64,000 nucleotides of DNA from Sorangium cellulosum So0157-2. Its GTDB lineage: Bacteria; Myxococcota_A; Polyangia; Polyangiales; Polyangiaceae. The notes beneath the pieces were generated by a model, which had not been told where the DNA came from, made no database searches, and was given only the letters and a program-made list of their open reading frames with translations. Positions 8,431-17,313 of the stretch are shown in pieces (position 1 is the stretch's first letter; every line of letters begins with the position of its first letter). The DNA lies in assembly GCF_000418325.1 (NCBI RefSeq), contig NC_021658.1, positions 4,230,001 through 4,294,000 on the forward strand, read 5' to 3'. The translations under genes and the position numbers were made by a program.

Positions 8431-9165
8431 TTACGCCCACTTCCTGCGCTCGAGCGCCCTGAACGCGGCCATGAGGCAGCCCGCGGTGATCGAGAGGAAG
8501 AAGACGATGTCTCGGGTGGACACCATCCCGCGCGCGAACGGCGTGAGGCGGGTGTCGAAGCTGATGAAGGAGAGGACGTCGCGGAAGAGCGACGGGGCGT
8601 AGTCGGCGAGGTTGTCCACGCCGTGCAGGAACCCGAGCAGCAGGAAGGTGATGAAGAAGGCGATCACCTGGCTCTCGGTCAGCGACGAGATGAGGAGGCC
8701 GATCGAGACCGCCGCCGCGCTGTACAGCACGAGCCCGATGTAGCCCGCGACCACCGGCCCGGTGTCGAGCGCGCCGAGGTGCCAGGGCCACGAGAACATC
8801 AGGATCGGGTAGAGGATGGTCGAGAAGACCAGCACGAGGACGAGCCCCCACGCCCCGAGGAACTTGCCGAGGACGACCTCGTGGTCCTGCACGGGCAGGG
8901 TGATCAGCATCTCGAGCGTGCCGCTCCGCTTCTCCTCGGCGAGGAGCCGCATCGTGATGACGGGGATGATGAGGAAGGAGAGCCCGATCGGCGCCCACGA
9001 GAACAGCTGCACGAGCGAGGCGCGGTCCGCCTGCCAGAAGCCGCCGTTCATGAAGAAGAAGGTGACGCCCAGCGCGATCAGCCCGAAGCAGATCACGACA
9101 TAGGCCAGGGGGGAATCGAAGTTGGAGCGGAACTCCCGCTTCGCGATGGTCAGGGTGGTGCTCAT
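8431..9165 (-). CDS. ABC-2 type permease, GldF-like
   Basis: Integral membrane protein of 244 aa with about six hydrophobic segments, starting with PLAYVVICFGLIALGVTFFF (about residues 19-38). The cytoplasmic motif AEEKRSGTLEMLITLPV (about 75-91) is characteristic of ABC-2 permeases and GldF, and marks the ATPase-coupling region. It starts 5 bp after the ATPase stop and ends 8 bp before the GldG-like start, so the three form one transcript and very likely one complex. The size agrees with GldF homologues. Confidence 0.88.
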   Translation of the reverse strand: MSTTLTIAKREFRSNFDSPLAYVVICFGLIALGVTFFFMNGGFWQADRASLVQLFSWAPIGLSFLIIPVITMRLLAEEKRSGTLEMLITLPVQDHEVVLGKFLGAWGLVLVLVFSTILYPILMFSWPWHLGALDTGPVVAGYIGLVLYSAAAVSIGLLISSLTESQVIAFFITFLLLGFLHGVDNLADYAPSLFRDVLSFISFDTRLTPFARGMVSTRDIVFFLSITAGCLMAAFRALERRKWA

Positions 9166-9170
9166 ACCGT

Positions 9171-10355
9171 TCAGCCCTTCTTCTTGGCCGGCGCTTCGTC
9201 GTCCGCGCCTTCGTCCTCGTCGCCGGCGCTCTTCGCCTCGTCGCCGGCGCTGTCCTCGTCTTCGTCCTCGTCGTCCTCGTCCTCGTCGTCCGCGGCGCTC
9301 GCCTCGTCCTCGTCGTCGAGGTCGTCGGTGATCAGCCGGCGGCCGCGGTCCTTGCGCTCGTCGCCGCGCGTGAGCGCCTTGAACACGTCCTCGAGGCTCT
9401 GCGAGTCGCGGCGCATCTCGAGGAGGAGCCAGCCCTTCTGCACGATGAGCTGGAAGAGCTCGGGCCGGATGTCGCCGCCGAGCGCGCCGAGGAGCTGGAA
9501 GCTGTGGGCGCTGTCGTCGGTCGGCAGCTCGGTGACGCTGGTGACGCCGGGCAGCCCGGCGAGCGCCTCCTGGACCTCCTGGGCGGTCGGGGGCTTGCGC
9601 GCGCCCGACCGGTAGCCGTCGCCGCCCTCGAAGACCTTCTTCTCGTGGACGGTGACGACGTAGCGGACCTTGCCGCTCTTCGCGCGGATGTCGTCGAGGG
9701 GGCCGTCGGCGACGACGCGCCCCTTCGAGACGATGATGGCGCGGGCACAGGCGGCCTCGACCTCGGAGAGGTTGTGGGTGGACAGGAGGATCGTCCGCTC
9801 TTTGCCGATCTCCTTGATGTAACGGATGACCTCCGCCTTCTCGTTCGGGTCGAGGTCGCTCGTCGGCTCGTCGAGGATGAGGATCGGCGGGTCGTGGACG
9901 AGCGCCTGGCCGAGGCCGACGCGCTGGCGATAGCCGTGGGAGAGGGTGCCGATGTCCTTGCCGAGCACCTGGGCGAGGCCGCACACCTCGACGATCCCCT
10001 TCATCCGCTTCTTGAAGACGGACTGGTCGAGCCCGCGCATGTCCGCGACGAACGACAGGTACTCCCAGACGTTCATCTCGCCGTAGAGCGGGGCGCGCTG
10101 GGGCAGGTACCCGAGCTTGCGCCGGACATCGAGCGGCTCGTCGAAGACGTCGTATCCGTGCACCCGCGCCGTCCCGGCCGACGCCGAGATGAAGCAGGTG
10201 AGGATGCGCATCGTCGTCGACTTGCCGGCCCCGTTTGGTCCGAGGAAGCCGACGACCTCGCCGCGATGGACCTCGAAGCTCACCTTGTCGAGCGCGCGCA
10301 GCGACCCATAGCGCTTGGTCAGCGAGCTCGCCTCGATCATCACATCGCTAGCCAA
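9171..10355 (-). CDS. ABC transporter ATPase (GldA-like) with acidic C-terminal tail
   Basis: ATPase of 394 aa. Walker A GPNGAGKSTTMR (about residue 42), signature LSHGYRQRVGLGQAL (about 140), Walker B ILILDEPTSDLDP (about 160) and the H-loop STHNL are all intact. After about residue 230 comes a regulatory domain, then a 55-residue tail made almost entirely of Asp, Glu, Ser and Ala ending in KKKG, which ordinary GldA proteins lack. The start is a TTG: a perfect AAGGAGG lies 5 bases upstream, whereas the internal ATG five codons later is too far from it. First gene of the operon. The tail could bind cations or basic partners; this is inference. Confidence 0.9.
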   Translation of the reverse strand: MASDVMIEASSLTKRYGSLRALDKVSFEVHRGEVVGFLGPNGAGKSTTMRILTCFISASAGTARVHGYDVFDEPLDVRRKLGYLPQRAPLYGEMNVWEYLSFVADMRGLDQSVFKKRMKGIVEVCGLAQVLGKDIGTLSHGYRQRVGLGQALVHDPPILILDEPTSDLDPNEKAEVIRYIKEIGKERTILLSTHNLSEVEAACARAIIVSKGRVVADGPLDDIRAKSGKVRYVVTVHEKKVFEGGDGYRSGARKPPTAQEVQEALAGLPGVTSVTELPTDDSAHSFQLLGALGGDIRPELFQLIVQKGWLLLEMRRDSQSLEDVFKALTRGDERKDRGRRLITDDLDDEDEASAADDEDEDDEDEDEDSAGDEAKSAGDEDEGADDEAPAKKKG

Positions 10356-10360
10356 AATGA

Positions 10361-10367
10361 CCTCCTT
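10361..10367 (-). promoter_or_regulatory. Shine-Dalgarno sequence fixing a TTG start
   Basis: AAGGAGG on the minus strand, five bases before TTG at 10355. It decides the start of the ATPase gene in favour of TTG over the downstream ATG at 10340. Confidence 0.8.
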
Positions 10368-10666
10368 ACGATGGTTCCTTGAGAAGCGGAGCGCCCTGCT
10401 CCGCGGTTCGCCTTTGGCGATCCCCCGCCCCTCACCGGCGACGTCGCCGTCGGGGCCCCCTGGATCGCCCATTACCCAGGCGAAGGGGGCGCCATCGTAG
10501 CGACGGGGGGATCTGTGTCAACAGCGCCGACCCGAAGCGGCTGAGCCGGGGGTTTATTCCCGTCGGTCGGGCCCGCGCCGGGCGTGGTTGTCCGGGGTAT
10601 CCACGGTTGACGTGGGTGGGCGGGACGGCGGCGCTTCTCCGACATGTCCTGGTCGTGCCGTGTTCG

Positions 10667-10692
10667 TTTGCTTCACGGCTTTGCTTCACGGC
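10667..10692. repeat. Tandem 13-bp direct repeat upstream of aspartokinase
   Basis: Two exact adjoining copies of TTTGCTTCACGGC, about 60-85 bp upstream of the lysC GTG. This lies in the 395-bp divergent region between the ABC operon and lysC. It could be a regulator site; nothing else in the region (10368-10666) is recognisable apart from GC-rich sequence. Confidence 0.5.
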
Positions 10693-10708
10693 CCTGTCAA
10701 ATTTCCTC

Positions 10709-10737
10709 TTGACCCGGGCGTCCATGTTGGACTAGTT
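10709..10737 (+). promoter_or_regulatory. Possible promoter of lysC
   Basis: TTGACC at 10709-10714 resembles a -35 box, with a weak -10 candidate around 10732-10737 at 17 bp spacing. If real, transcription would begin a few bases before the GTG at 10751, giving a nearly leaderless mRNA and ruling out the upstream TTG at 10736 as start. Weak evidence. Confidence 0.25.
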
Positions 10738-10750
10738 GGCCACACCTCGC

Positions 10751-11998
10751 GTGAGCCTCATCGTCCAGAAGTTCGGCGGCACGTCCGTCGGGTCCATCGA
10801 GCGCATCCAGCGGGCGGCCGCCCGGGCGCTCGCCACACAGCAGGCTGGTCATGACGTCGTGGTCATCGTGAGCGCGATGGCCGGCGAGACGAACCGGCTG
10901 CTCAAGCTGGCGTCGGACATCGCGCCGGTCCCCGACGCGCGGGAGATGGACGCGCTCGCGGCGACGGGCGAGCAGGTCTCGGCGGCGCTGATGGCGATCG
11001 CGATCCAGGCGCAGGGCGGCAAGGCGCGGAGCTTCCTCGGCCACCAGCTGAAGATCCTGACGGACAGCGCGTACACGAAGGCGCGGATCAAGGCGATCGA
11101 CGCCCAGCGGCTGCACGAGGCGCTGGCGGGGGGGAAGATCGCGGTGGTCGCCGGCTTCCAGGGCGTGGACGACGCGGGCAACATCACGACGCTCGGGCGC
11201 GGCGGCAGCGACACGAGCGCGGTGGCGATCGCGGCGGCGGTGGGCGCCGAGTGCGAGATCTACACGGACGTCGACGGCGTTTACACGACGGACCCGAACA
11301 TCTGCAAGACGGCGCGGAAGATCGAGCGGATCAGCTACGAAGAGATGCTGGAGCTCGCCTCGCTGGGCGCGAAGGTCCTTCAGATACGGAGCGTGGAGGT
11401 TGCGATGAAGTATGGTGTCCCGGTGCACGTGCGGTCGTCGTTCTCGGACGTGCCGGGCACGTGGGTCGTCGGCGAGGAGCAGTCGCTCGAGAGCGTGACA
11501 GTGACGGGCGTGGCCCTCGACCGCAACGAGGCGCGGGTGATGCTGGTCGGCGTCGACGACAAGCCGGGCGTCGTGGCGCAGATCTTCGGCGCGCTGGCCG
11601 AGGAGAACATCAGCGTCGACATGATCATCCAGAACGCGCCGAGCTACGGGCTGGAGGCGCGCGGCGCGGCCGGCGAGGTGAAGGCCGACGTGACCTTCAC
11701 GGTCGGCAAGGCCGATCTCCCGCGGGCCAAGCAGGTGATGGAGAAGATCGCCGGCGGCGTGGGCGCGGTGGGCATCCGCTACGAGGAGGACATCGTGAAG
11801 GTGTCGATCGTCGGCCTCGGGATGCGCACGCACGCCGGCGTGGCGGCGCGGATGTTCCAGCTGCTCGCGGCCGAGGGGATCAACATCCAGGCGATCTCCA
11901 CGAGCGAGATCAAGATCTCGTGCCTGGTCTCGACGAAGTACGCTGAACTCGCCGTCCGCGCGCTGCACGACGGCTTCGGGCTCGGCGCAAAAGCGTAA
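10751..11998 (+). CDS. lysC: Aspartate kinase
   Basis: Aspartokinase of about 415 aa, catalysing the first step of the aspartate pathway (lysine, threonine, methionine, diaminopimelate). The N-terminal signature SLIVQKFGGTSVGS opens the protein; the kinase domain includes GFQGVDDAGNITTLGRGGSD, TDVDGVYTTDPNI and KVLQIRSVEVAMKYGV. The C-terminal 150 residues form two ACT domains (VGVDDKPGVVAQIFGALAEE and VGLGMRTHAGVAARMFQLLA), the site of amino-acid feedback control. The GTG at 10751 gives the conventional N-terminus; a TTG at 10736 in frame would add five residues and neither has a clear ribosome binding site. It is monofunctional (no homoserine dehydrogenase domain) and of usual length. Confidence 0.95.
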   Translation: MSLIVQKFGGTSVGSIERIQRAAARALATQQAGHDVVVIVSAMAGETNRLLKLASDIAPVPDAREMDALAATGEQVSAALMAIAIQAQGGKARSFLGHQLKILTDSAYTKARIKAIDAQRLHEALAGGKIAVVAGFQGVDDAGNITTLGRGGSDTSAVAIAAAVGAECEIYTDVDGVYTTDPNICKTARKIERISYEEMLELASLGAKVLQIRSVEVAMKYGVPVHVRSSFSDVPGTWVVGEEQSLESVTVTGVALDRNEARVMLVGVDDKPGVVAQIFGALAEENISVDMIIQNAPSYGLEARGAAGEVKADVTFTVGKADLPRAKQVMEKIAGGVGAVGIRYEEDIVKVSIVGLGMRTHAGVAARMFQLLAAEGINIQAISTSEIKISCLVSTKYAELAVRALHDGFGLGAKA

Positions 11999-12144
11999 CG
12001 AAACCTGTGCTACGGTCGTAATGCGCTCGTTGTGAGCGGCTCACCGACGTGGTCGGTGCGGCTGCTCGCAGCGCGTTGCGTTATGGCGTCGCGATCGCTC
12101 CGCGGGGGGCGCACGGCGTTGCTTTTGCCGTCGTGGAGGTTCGC

Positions 12145-13350
12145 ATGCGTAGCAGGGATGTCGGGCTGCTGGGGCTGGGCGCGCTCTGCGCCGTGGCGCT
12201 GCTCGGGGGCGCCGGCGGGTGTCAGCCGGAGGGGAACAGCAGCCTGCCGACGGGTCCTGGCGGGCCGGGAGGGACGACCGGCGCGGGCGGCAGCGGGGCA
12301 GGGGCGAGCGCGGGCGAGGGCGGCAGCGGGGGCGAGGCGGGGGCGGCCACGACGGGGAGCGCCGGTGGGGGCGGGGGAGGGACGGAGGATCCGCCGGCGC
12401 GGGTGGTGACGATCGAGGACATCACCATGGGCACGGTCAGCTCGGGGATCGTGGAGGTGAAGGGCGTCGTCGCGATGAGCCCGAAGTTTCTGGTGTCCCA
12501 GAGCGGCACGGGCCGCTGTACCTGGGGCGTCTATCTTTCGGCGCCGGGACTGACCGAGACCGAGGCCTACTCAGGAATCCTTGCCGTCGACCGTGGGAAT
12601 GACGCCACCAGTGGAACAAGTGGAGAGTTGTACTGCGCGAAGCTCGGCGAACAGCCTGGGGGAGGCGAAATCCCGGACGATGTGGTGCCCGGTGACGTCT
12701 TCGATATCGTCGGAGAGACATCGTACTTCCTGTTGGACTTCTGTGGTGTGGATAAGTGCGGTGACCTCGATTGCGATGACCAGGAGGGCGCATGTTATGC
12801 CGACAAAGCGATGTGTGCCGACGGCGAGCACCCATGCTGGGAAGATTGTAGCGACGATCCACTGCCATACGCGGAGAGCCGATCTCCTCAGCGACAGCTC
12901 GCCTATATCTCCAAGATGACGAAGGTCGGCGAGGCACCCGTACCCAAACCGCACTTGCTGAGCAGCGAGGAGGCCGCCTCGCTGAGCGCGTCTGCCGATG
13001 CACCCTTCCATGACCGATGGGGCGGCGTAAAGGTACGAGTTGATAATATCGCAGCTATACCTTGGTCGCAGGGGAATGTTGTTAACTTTGGTAACATCCA
13101 GATGGATCTGGACCAGGATACAGGCTCGGCGACACTCCAGATCGGGAACAACATCTACTATCGAGGTTATGCTCCAGCGGACGATTCCTGTCACAAGGGG
13201 CCGACGTTCTCGGATGTGACGACTACATGGGAGCATGTCGATGGATTCAGCACGCTCGACGGGTGCATCTGGACGCTGCAAGCCGCCGATCCGTGTGCCG
13301 ACTTCGCTCCACCGAGTGAGTTGTGCGGTGCCCGGACGAATTGCCTCTAG
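12145..13350 (+). CDS. Putative lipoprotein with Gly-rich linker and Cys-rich domain
   Basis: Exported protein of 401 aa with no recognised family. Residues 1-26 look like a lipoprotein signal peptide ending GGAGGC, although Ala at -3 is not ideal for a lipobox. A 50-residue Gly/Ser/Ala linker follows, typical of large-genome myxobacterial surface lipoproteins. The rest is a globular domain with a cysteine cluster (CGVDKCGDLDCDDQEGACY, about residues 205-223) that suggests disulphides or metal binding. The start is fixed by GGAGG six bases before the ATG. From about position 12580 onward, base composition and codon use fall well below the first part of the gene, so the gene looks mosaic. It converges with the beta-propeller lipoprotein gene. 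Confidence 0.75.
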   Translation: MRSRDVGLLGLGALCAVALLGGAGGCQPEGNSSLPTGPGGPGGTTGAGGSGAGASAGEGGSGGEAGAATTGSAGGGGGGTEDPPARVVTIEDITMGTVSSGIVEVKGVVAMSPKFLVSQSGTGRCTWGVYLSAPGLTETEAYSGILAVDRGNDATSGTSGELYCAKLGEQPGGGEIPDDVVPGDVFDIVGETSYFLLDFCGVDKCGDLDCDDQEGACYADKAMCADGEHPCWEDCSDDPLPYAESRSPQRQLAYISKMTKVGEAPVPKPHLLSSEEAASLSASADAPFHDRWGGVKVRVDNIAAIPWSQGNVVNFGNIQMDLDQDTGSATLQIGNNIYYRGYAPADDSCHKGPTFSDVTTTWEHVDGFSTLDGCIWTLQAADPCADFAPPSELCGARTNCL

Positions 13351-13396
13351 CTCGGAGTTGGGTCGAGCCTGGCGCACGCTCCTACTTCGGTAGTTC

Positions 13397-13434
13397 GCTG
13401 CGGCGTAATCTCACCTTATCCTCACGCCGCGCAG
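13397..13434. terminator. Possible bidirectional hairpin between convergent genes
   Basis: CTGCGGCGT and ACGCCGCGCAG can pair into a 9-bp stem with a two-base bulge in the 96-bp space between two convergent stops. No strong T-run follows on either strand, so only position supports a terminator role. Confidence 0.3.
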
Positions 13435-13446
13435 TCGCTCCATTGT

Positions 13447-15072
13447 TCATGGCGCGAATTTTCCCAAAAAAACGTCTGTTCCTCCGCCGTTCGGTAGATC
13501 TCCCACTCCCGCGTTCACGGCGCCCTTGACGGCGGCCGTGCAGAGCACCTCTGCGGATGACGACGTCGCGACGGCGAGCCCGAACTGGTCCTGATCATCT
13601 CCGAACGCCTTGCTCCAGATGTGGCTTCCGTCTTCGTCAAGCTTGACGAGCGGGAAGTCGAACCCTCCGCCACTCGAGAGAGGTCCTCCACCGAAGTTCA
13701 CGGCTCCTGTCGTGCTGCCCGTAAACAGGATTTTATTCAACTTGTCGACCGCAATGGCCGATCCTCGTTGATCCCCAGAAGCACCGAACGACCTGCTCCA
13801 GAGGTGAGCTCCAGCGCTGCTGAATTTTGCTACGAATATATCCTCACCCCCTGCGGATGTGAGCGCGTCGTCCGAGGAGCCAAAGCTTATATCTCCGGAG
13901 TAGGTACCGATGACGGCTACATTCCCAAATGAATCAGATTTAATTCCGGTTCCGTGTTGATCCCATCTGCCACCATAACGATTCCCCCATACGTATCCTC
14001 CTTCGGAGTCGAATTTTGCAATAAAGACGTCGCTCCCTCCTGCGCTTGTGAGCGTGGTAACGCTGAATCGCTCGGTCCCTACGAAGCTGCCCGTGATCAA
14101 GATATTGCCAAATGGGTCGAACGCTACTCCACCGGTTGTGCGGTGTCCGGCGGCCTCTTGGCCACCGACTTCGCTCTCCATGAACTTCTTGGTCCAGCCG
14201 AGTGACCCGTCATGACGGTACTTCGCTAGCCAAAGCTGGCTTGTGAATCCGGATTCGCAAGGAGTGCATATTCCTTTGCCTAGGACTGCAATGTCCCCTG
14301 ATGTGTTTGCTGCTACCTTGGCAGATTCTGTTGAGTCGCCATTGTCGATGCTCGCACCCCAGGTAGGCTCGCCGTCTGGAGTGAATTTGACGAGGAATAT
14401 GCTTCGATTGCCGCCAGGTCTTATGACGGTGCCGCCGAAGTCGAGAGGTGAATCGATCTCGCCGGTGATGATGATGCTACCCGACCCATCGGCCGCAATG
14501 CCCTGGATGTCCACGTATCCACTGTCGCCGAACTGTTTGCTCCAGAGCGACTTGCCGGTGGGATCGAACTTGGCCAGGTAGACGTCGGTCCCGTTTGCTG
14601 ATATCGGTCTTTCTGCGTCGAACGCCAATGTTCCTCGGAAGGACCCGGCAATGATAATATTCCCGTCCCGATCGATCGTGAGCTCTGTGGCGGTCTGATC
14701 GCTTATGTCTCCGAATGTGTTCGCCCACAAGATGCAGTCACTTCCATCGCAGTCCTCGTCCCGTGTGTCCGCGCACGTCTCGGGCGCAGGCATGACCTGC
14801 CCCTGGCACTCCTCACTGGCCTCGCCGTCATCGCTGCATGCCGCCTCTCCGTCCTGGCAGATGCCGATTCCCCTCGTCTCAGCGGGGCCCTCGTAGCAGC
14901 TAACAGCTTCGCCAGGCTCGCAGGTTGCGTTGTCACCTCCGGCCCCGGTGGACTCCGAGACAGGAGCGTCTCTGAACTCGTCCAACCCCAGCAGCAGCCC
15001 GCATCCGGCTGCGCTCCCAGCAAGGGCGGTTACCAGAAGCTGGGAACAGTGCCGAAGAAGTCGACCTCTCAT
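13447..15072 (-). CDS. Beta-propeller (SBBP-repeat) lipoprotein with metal-binding-like motif
   Basis: Exported lipoprotein of 541 aa. The signal peptide ends in a lipobox (LAGSAAGC, about residues 17-24). Next comes a Cys-rich segment with CADTRDEDCDGSDC, which resembles the short putative metal-binding motif found in myxobacterial surface proteins. From about residue 110 the chain consists of repeats of the form DVYLAKFDPTGKSLWSKQFG and GSIIITGEI, about 50-60 residues each, matching SBBP beta-propeller repeats; six or seven are visible. AGGAG eight bases before the ATG supports the start at 15072. It lies 74 bp downstream of the type VI accessory module on the same strand, but its composition is clearly less GC-rich than that module, suggesting separate acquisition. 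Confidence 0.8.
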   Translation of the reverse strand: MRGRLLRHCSQLLVTALAGSAAGCGLLLGLDEFRDAPVSESTGAGGDNATCEPGEAVSCYEGPAETRGIGICQDGEAACSDDGEASEECQGQVMPAPETCADTRDEDCDGSDCILWANTFGDISDQTATELTIDRDGNIIIAGSFRGTLAFDAERPISANGTDVYLAKFDPTGKSLWSKQFGDSGYVDIQGIAADGSGSIIITGEIDSPLDFGGTVIRPGGNRSIFLVKFTPDGEPTWGASIDNGDSTESAKVAANTSGDIAVLGKGICTPCESGFTSQLWLAKYRHDGSLGWTKKFMESEVGGQEAAGHRTTGGVAFDPFGNILITGSFVGTERFSVTTLTSAGGSDVFIAKFDSEGGYVWGNRYGGRWDQHGTGIKSDSFGNVAVIGTYSGDISFGSSDDALTSAGGEDIFVAKFSSAGAHLWSRSFGASGDQRGSAIAVDKLNKILFTGSTTGAVNFGGGPLSSGGGFDFPLVKLDEDGSHIWSKAFGDDQDQFGLAVATSSSAEVLCTAAVKGAVNAGVGDLPNGGGTDVFLGKFAP

Positions 15073-15146
15073 GACCACCACTCCTACGAACGACATGAAT
15101 GCGCTCGACGATACGCCGCGGTCCCGTCGCATCCTGTAGCAACCCC

Positions 15147-15539
15147 TCACGGCGCCAGCATCAGCACCTTCACCTGGCTCGGAACGACGCGCATCCCGGG
15201 GCAGTTCGTGCTGTTCTGGAGCGACATGCTCGTCAGCCGGCTCGCGGGCATCCCGCGGATCAGCACCGAGAACGCCCCGGTCAGGTGCCGGCTCGGCCCC
15301 ATCACCGTGCCCGACGCCACCCCCATCGCGACCCCGGCGTTGTCCCCGTTCGTCAGCGGGATCGTCGTCGCCAGGTTGTGCGCCGGCGCGGCCATGAACA
15401 GCACGTTGTAGACCGCCGGCACCCCCATCGGCCCGGCGGCGATGTTCGGGTAAGGCACGGGCACAGGCGCGGGCGTGGGCGTCAAGCACACGTCCGGCAG
15501 CCCCAGATCGACGCCCATCATCTGTGAATTCGCAAACAT
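15147..15539 (-). CDS. DUF4150 (PAAR-like) type VI secretion protein
   Basis: Protein of 130 aa opening MFANSQMMGVDLGLPDVCLT and continuing PVPYPNIAAGPMGVPAVYN, the signature of DUF4150 PAAR-like proteins. These cap the VgrG spike or link effectors to it. No toxin domain is fused: the chain ends shortly after the conserved core (CPGMRVVPSQVKVLMLAP). It lies 22 bp after the DUF3540 gene in a four-gene minus-strand module. The VgrG gene at 23909-26152 is close and is the likely spike partner. Confidence 0.85.
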   Translation of the reverse strand: MFANSQMMGVDLGLPDVCLTPTPAPVPVPYPNIAAGPMGVPAVYNVLFMAAPAHNLATTIPLTNGDNAGVAMGVASGTVMGPSRHLTGAFSVLIRGMPASRLTSMSLQNSTNCPGMRVVPSQVKVLMLAP

Positions 15540-15561
15540 CGCTTCTCAACCCCCGTTCTGC

Positions 15562-16230
15562 TCAGCCGAGGTGGATCTGCGCGCCGTCGAGCTTGACCAG
15601 CTCCTCGGCCGTGACGAGCGTGTTCTCGCCGCGCAGGCTCATGTTCTTCTTCGCCACGTAGTCGACGCGCTCCGCCCGGAGCTGCTCGAACTCCTCGACG
15701 AAGCGATACACCCGCTTCAGCCGCTGCGTCACCCGCTCCACCGACGCGTCGAACGCCGCCGCCTTCACCTTCGCCTTCTCGATCTCGGCCTGCACGGCCG
15801 TCCCGAGGTACGACAGGCTCTCGACGAGGACGCTGCCGAGGCGCGCGTTGACCTTCAGCTCGCCGGCCACCACCCCCACCGCCTTGCCGGACGCGAGCGT
15901 CACGCCTTCGGCGGCGCCGACCACGAACCGCCCTCGGGGCAGCTTCACGTGCAGGTCCCCCTCGAGCACCACGCTGACGTCGCTGCTCTCCCGCTCCAGC
16001 ACGGCCAGGATGTAGGCGCGGCGCTCCGGCAGCACCGAGACGAGGACCTCGTCCCCGGCCACGGGCTCCACCATGCAGCTCACCGCGCGGCGCGCCTCGA
16101 TCTCGGCGGCGCCAGCGGCCACCACGAACGCCGTGCCCGCGGCGCGCACCACGCGCCCCACCGCCTGGTAGGCGGCCTCCGGCTCGACCGTCTCGATCCT
16201 CTCGAGCTTCCTCGCAACGTTGCTTCGCAT
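15562..16230 (-). CDS. DUF3540 family type VI secretion-associated protein
   Basis: Protein of 222 aa whose middle part (VVLEGDLHVKLPRGRFVVGAAEG, about residues 85-110) and helical C-terminus resemble DUF3540, a family found almost only beside DUF2169, DUF4150 and pentapeptide genes in type VI loci. The N-terminal region contains a C-x-VEPVAGDEVLVSVL segment also seen in the family. Start at ATG 16230, four bases after GGAGG. Its molecular job is not established; an adaptor or spike-related role is inferred from context. Confidence 0.72.
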   Translation of the reverse strand: MRSNVARKLERIETVEPEAAYQAVGRVVRAAGTAFVVAAGAAEIEARRAVSCMVEPVAGDEVLVSVLPERRAYILAVLERESSDVSVVLEGDLHVKLPRGRFVVGAAEGVTLASGKAVGVVAGELKVNARLGSVLVESLSYLGTAVQAEIEKAKVKAAAFDASVERVTQRLKRVYRFVEEFEQLRAERVDYVAKKNMSLRGENTLVTAEELVKLDGAQIHLG

Positions 16231-16248
16231 CACGCCTCCCGCGCCGGC

Positions 16249-17313
16249 TCAGCCGGCCTTGCCTCGACGCTCGTCCTGCCAGGTCTCCGCCTCAGCGAGC
16301 GGCTCGTCGTCGCCCAGCGCGAGCGCGCGGCCGGTGAACACGGCCCCCTCGTCCCGCGTCCGGTGAAAGCGCGCCCGGAAGAGCGTGGCCCCCGTGAAAT
16401 CCGCCCCCCGCACGTCGGCATGGGAGAAGTCGGCGTACGTGAGCTCCGCGCCCGGGAACCGGGCGCGCTCGCAGCGCGCGCGGTGCCAGATGCTCTGCTC
16501 GAGGCCGGCCCTGGAGAGATCGGCGCCTCCGAGCTCGGCGTCGACGAAGATCGCCTGCTTGAGCGACGCGCCGCGGAGGCTCGCGCCGCGCAGATCGGCC
16601 TCGACGAAGATCGCGTTCTCCGCTCTGGCGTCGTCGAGCCGGGCCCCGGTGAGCTTCGCGCCCTTGAAGCCGCACTGCGCGAGGATCGCGCCGGTCAGGT
16701 TCGCCCCGGTGAGATCCGCCTCGGTGAACTGGCAGAGGGTGAGGTCGAGCCCCGCGAGGTCCATGCCCGCGAACCGGCCGCCGATGAAGACCGCGCTCCG
16801 GCAGCGCGCCCCGGCCAGCGCGACCGTCGTCATGTCCGCCCTGACGAGGTGCGTGAACTCCAGCCGAGCGCCCGAGAGATCCACGTGCGCCACGTCCGCG
16901 TCGACGAGCACCGTGCGATCCAGGCTCGCGCGCGCGAGCCTCGCGCCGTGGAAGCTCGACTGCGCGAACGCCGCGATGATCAGATCCGCCTCGGAGAGGT
17001 CGGCCGACGACAGATCGGACGCGGCGACCTGCGCCGCCGCCCAGCGGGTGCGGACCAGCGTGGCCCGCGCGAGCACGCACCGGTGCATCGCCACATGGTG
17101 CAGGTCGGCGCCGGTCAGCTCCGCCCCGCTGAGGTCGCACGCGGTGAGGATCGACTCCTTGAACGAGGCCCCGGCGAGGCGCGCTCCCTTGAAGCTCACC
17201 TGCTCGAAGAGCCCGCCCGAGAGGTCGGCGCCGCTCAGGTCCTCGCCGTCGAGGCAGGCGCCCGCGATCGTCTCGCCGCCCTGGATCGCCGCGATGAGCT
17301 CAGCCCTGTCCAT
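16249..17313 (-). CDS. Pentapeptide-repeat protein of the type VI accessory module
   Basis: Protein of 354 aa made almost wholly of A(D/N)LXX pentapeptide repeats (LSGADLSGG, LTGADLHHVA, LSSADLSEADL and many more), which fold into a right-handed quadrilateral beta-helix. The first residues MDRAELIAAIQGGETIAGA form a short cap. Its start overlaps the end of the DUF2169 gene by 14 bases, so the two are translationally coupled. Paired DUF2169-pentapeptide and pentapeptide genes are a recurrent arrangement in myxobacterial and Burkholderia type VI loci. It may be a scaffold or chaperone for effector loading; DNA mimicry (as in MfpA/Qnr) is a less likely alternative. Confidence 0.88.
   Translation of the reverse strand: MDRAELIAAIQGGETIAGACLDGEDLSGADLSGGLFEQVSFKGARLAGASFKESILTACDLSGAELTGADLHHVAMHRCVLARATLVRTRWAAAQVAASDLSSADLSEADLIIAAFAQSSFHGARLARASLDRTVLVDADVAHVDLSGARLEFTHLVRADMTTVALAGARCRSAVFIGGRFAGMDLAGLDLTLCQFTEADLTGANLTGAILAQCGFKGAKLTGARLDDARAENAIFVEADLRGASLRGASLKQAIFVDAELGGADLSRAGLEQSIWHRARCERARFPGAELTYADFSHADVRGADFTGATLFRARFHRTRDEGAVFTGRALALGDDEPLAEAETWQDERRGKAG

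Noticed and set aside
12000..12144. Longer N-terminus of the lipoprotein from an upstream start at 12049
   Set aside because: GGAGG and the signal peptide place the start at 12145; the added residues would bury the signal peptide.
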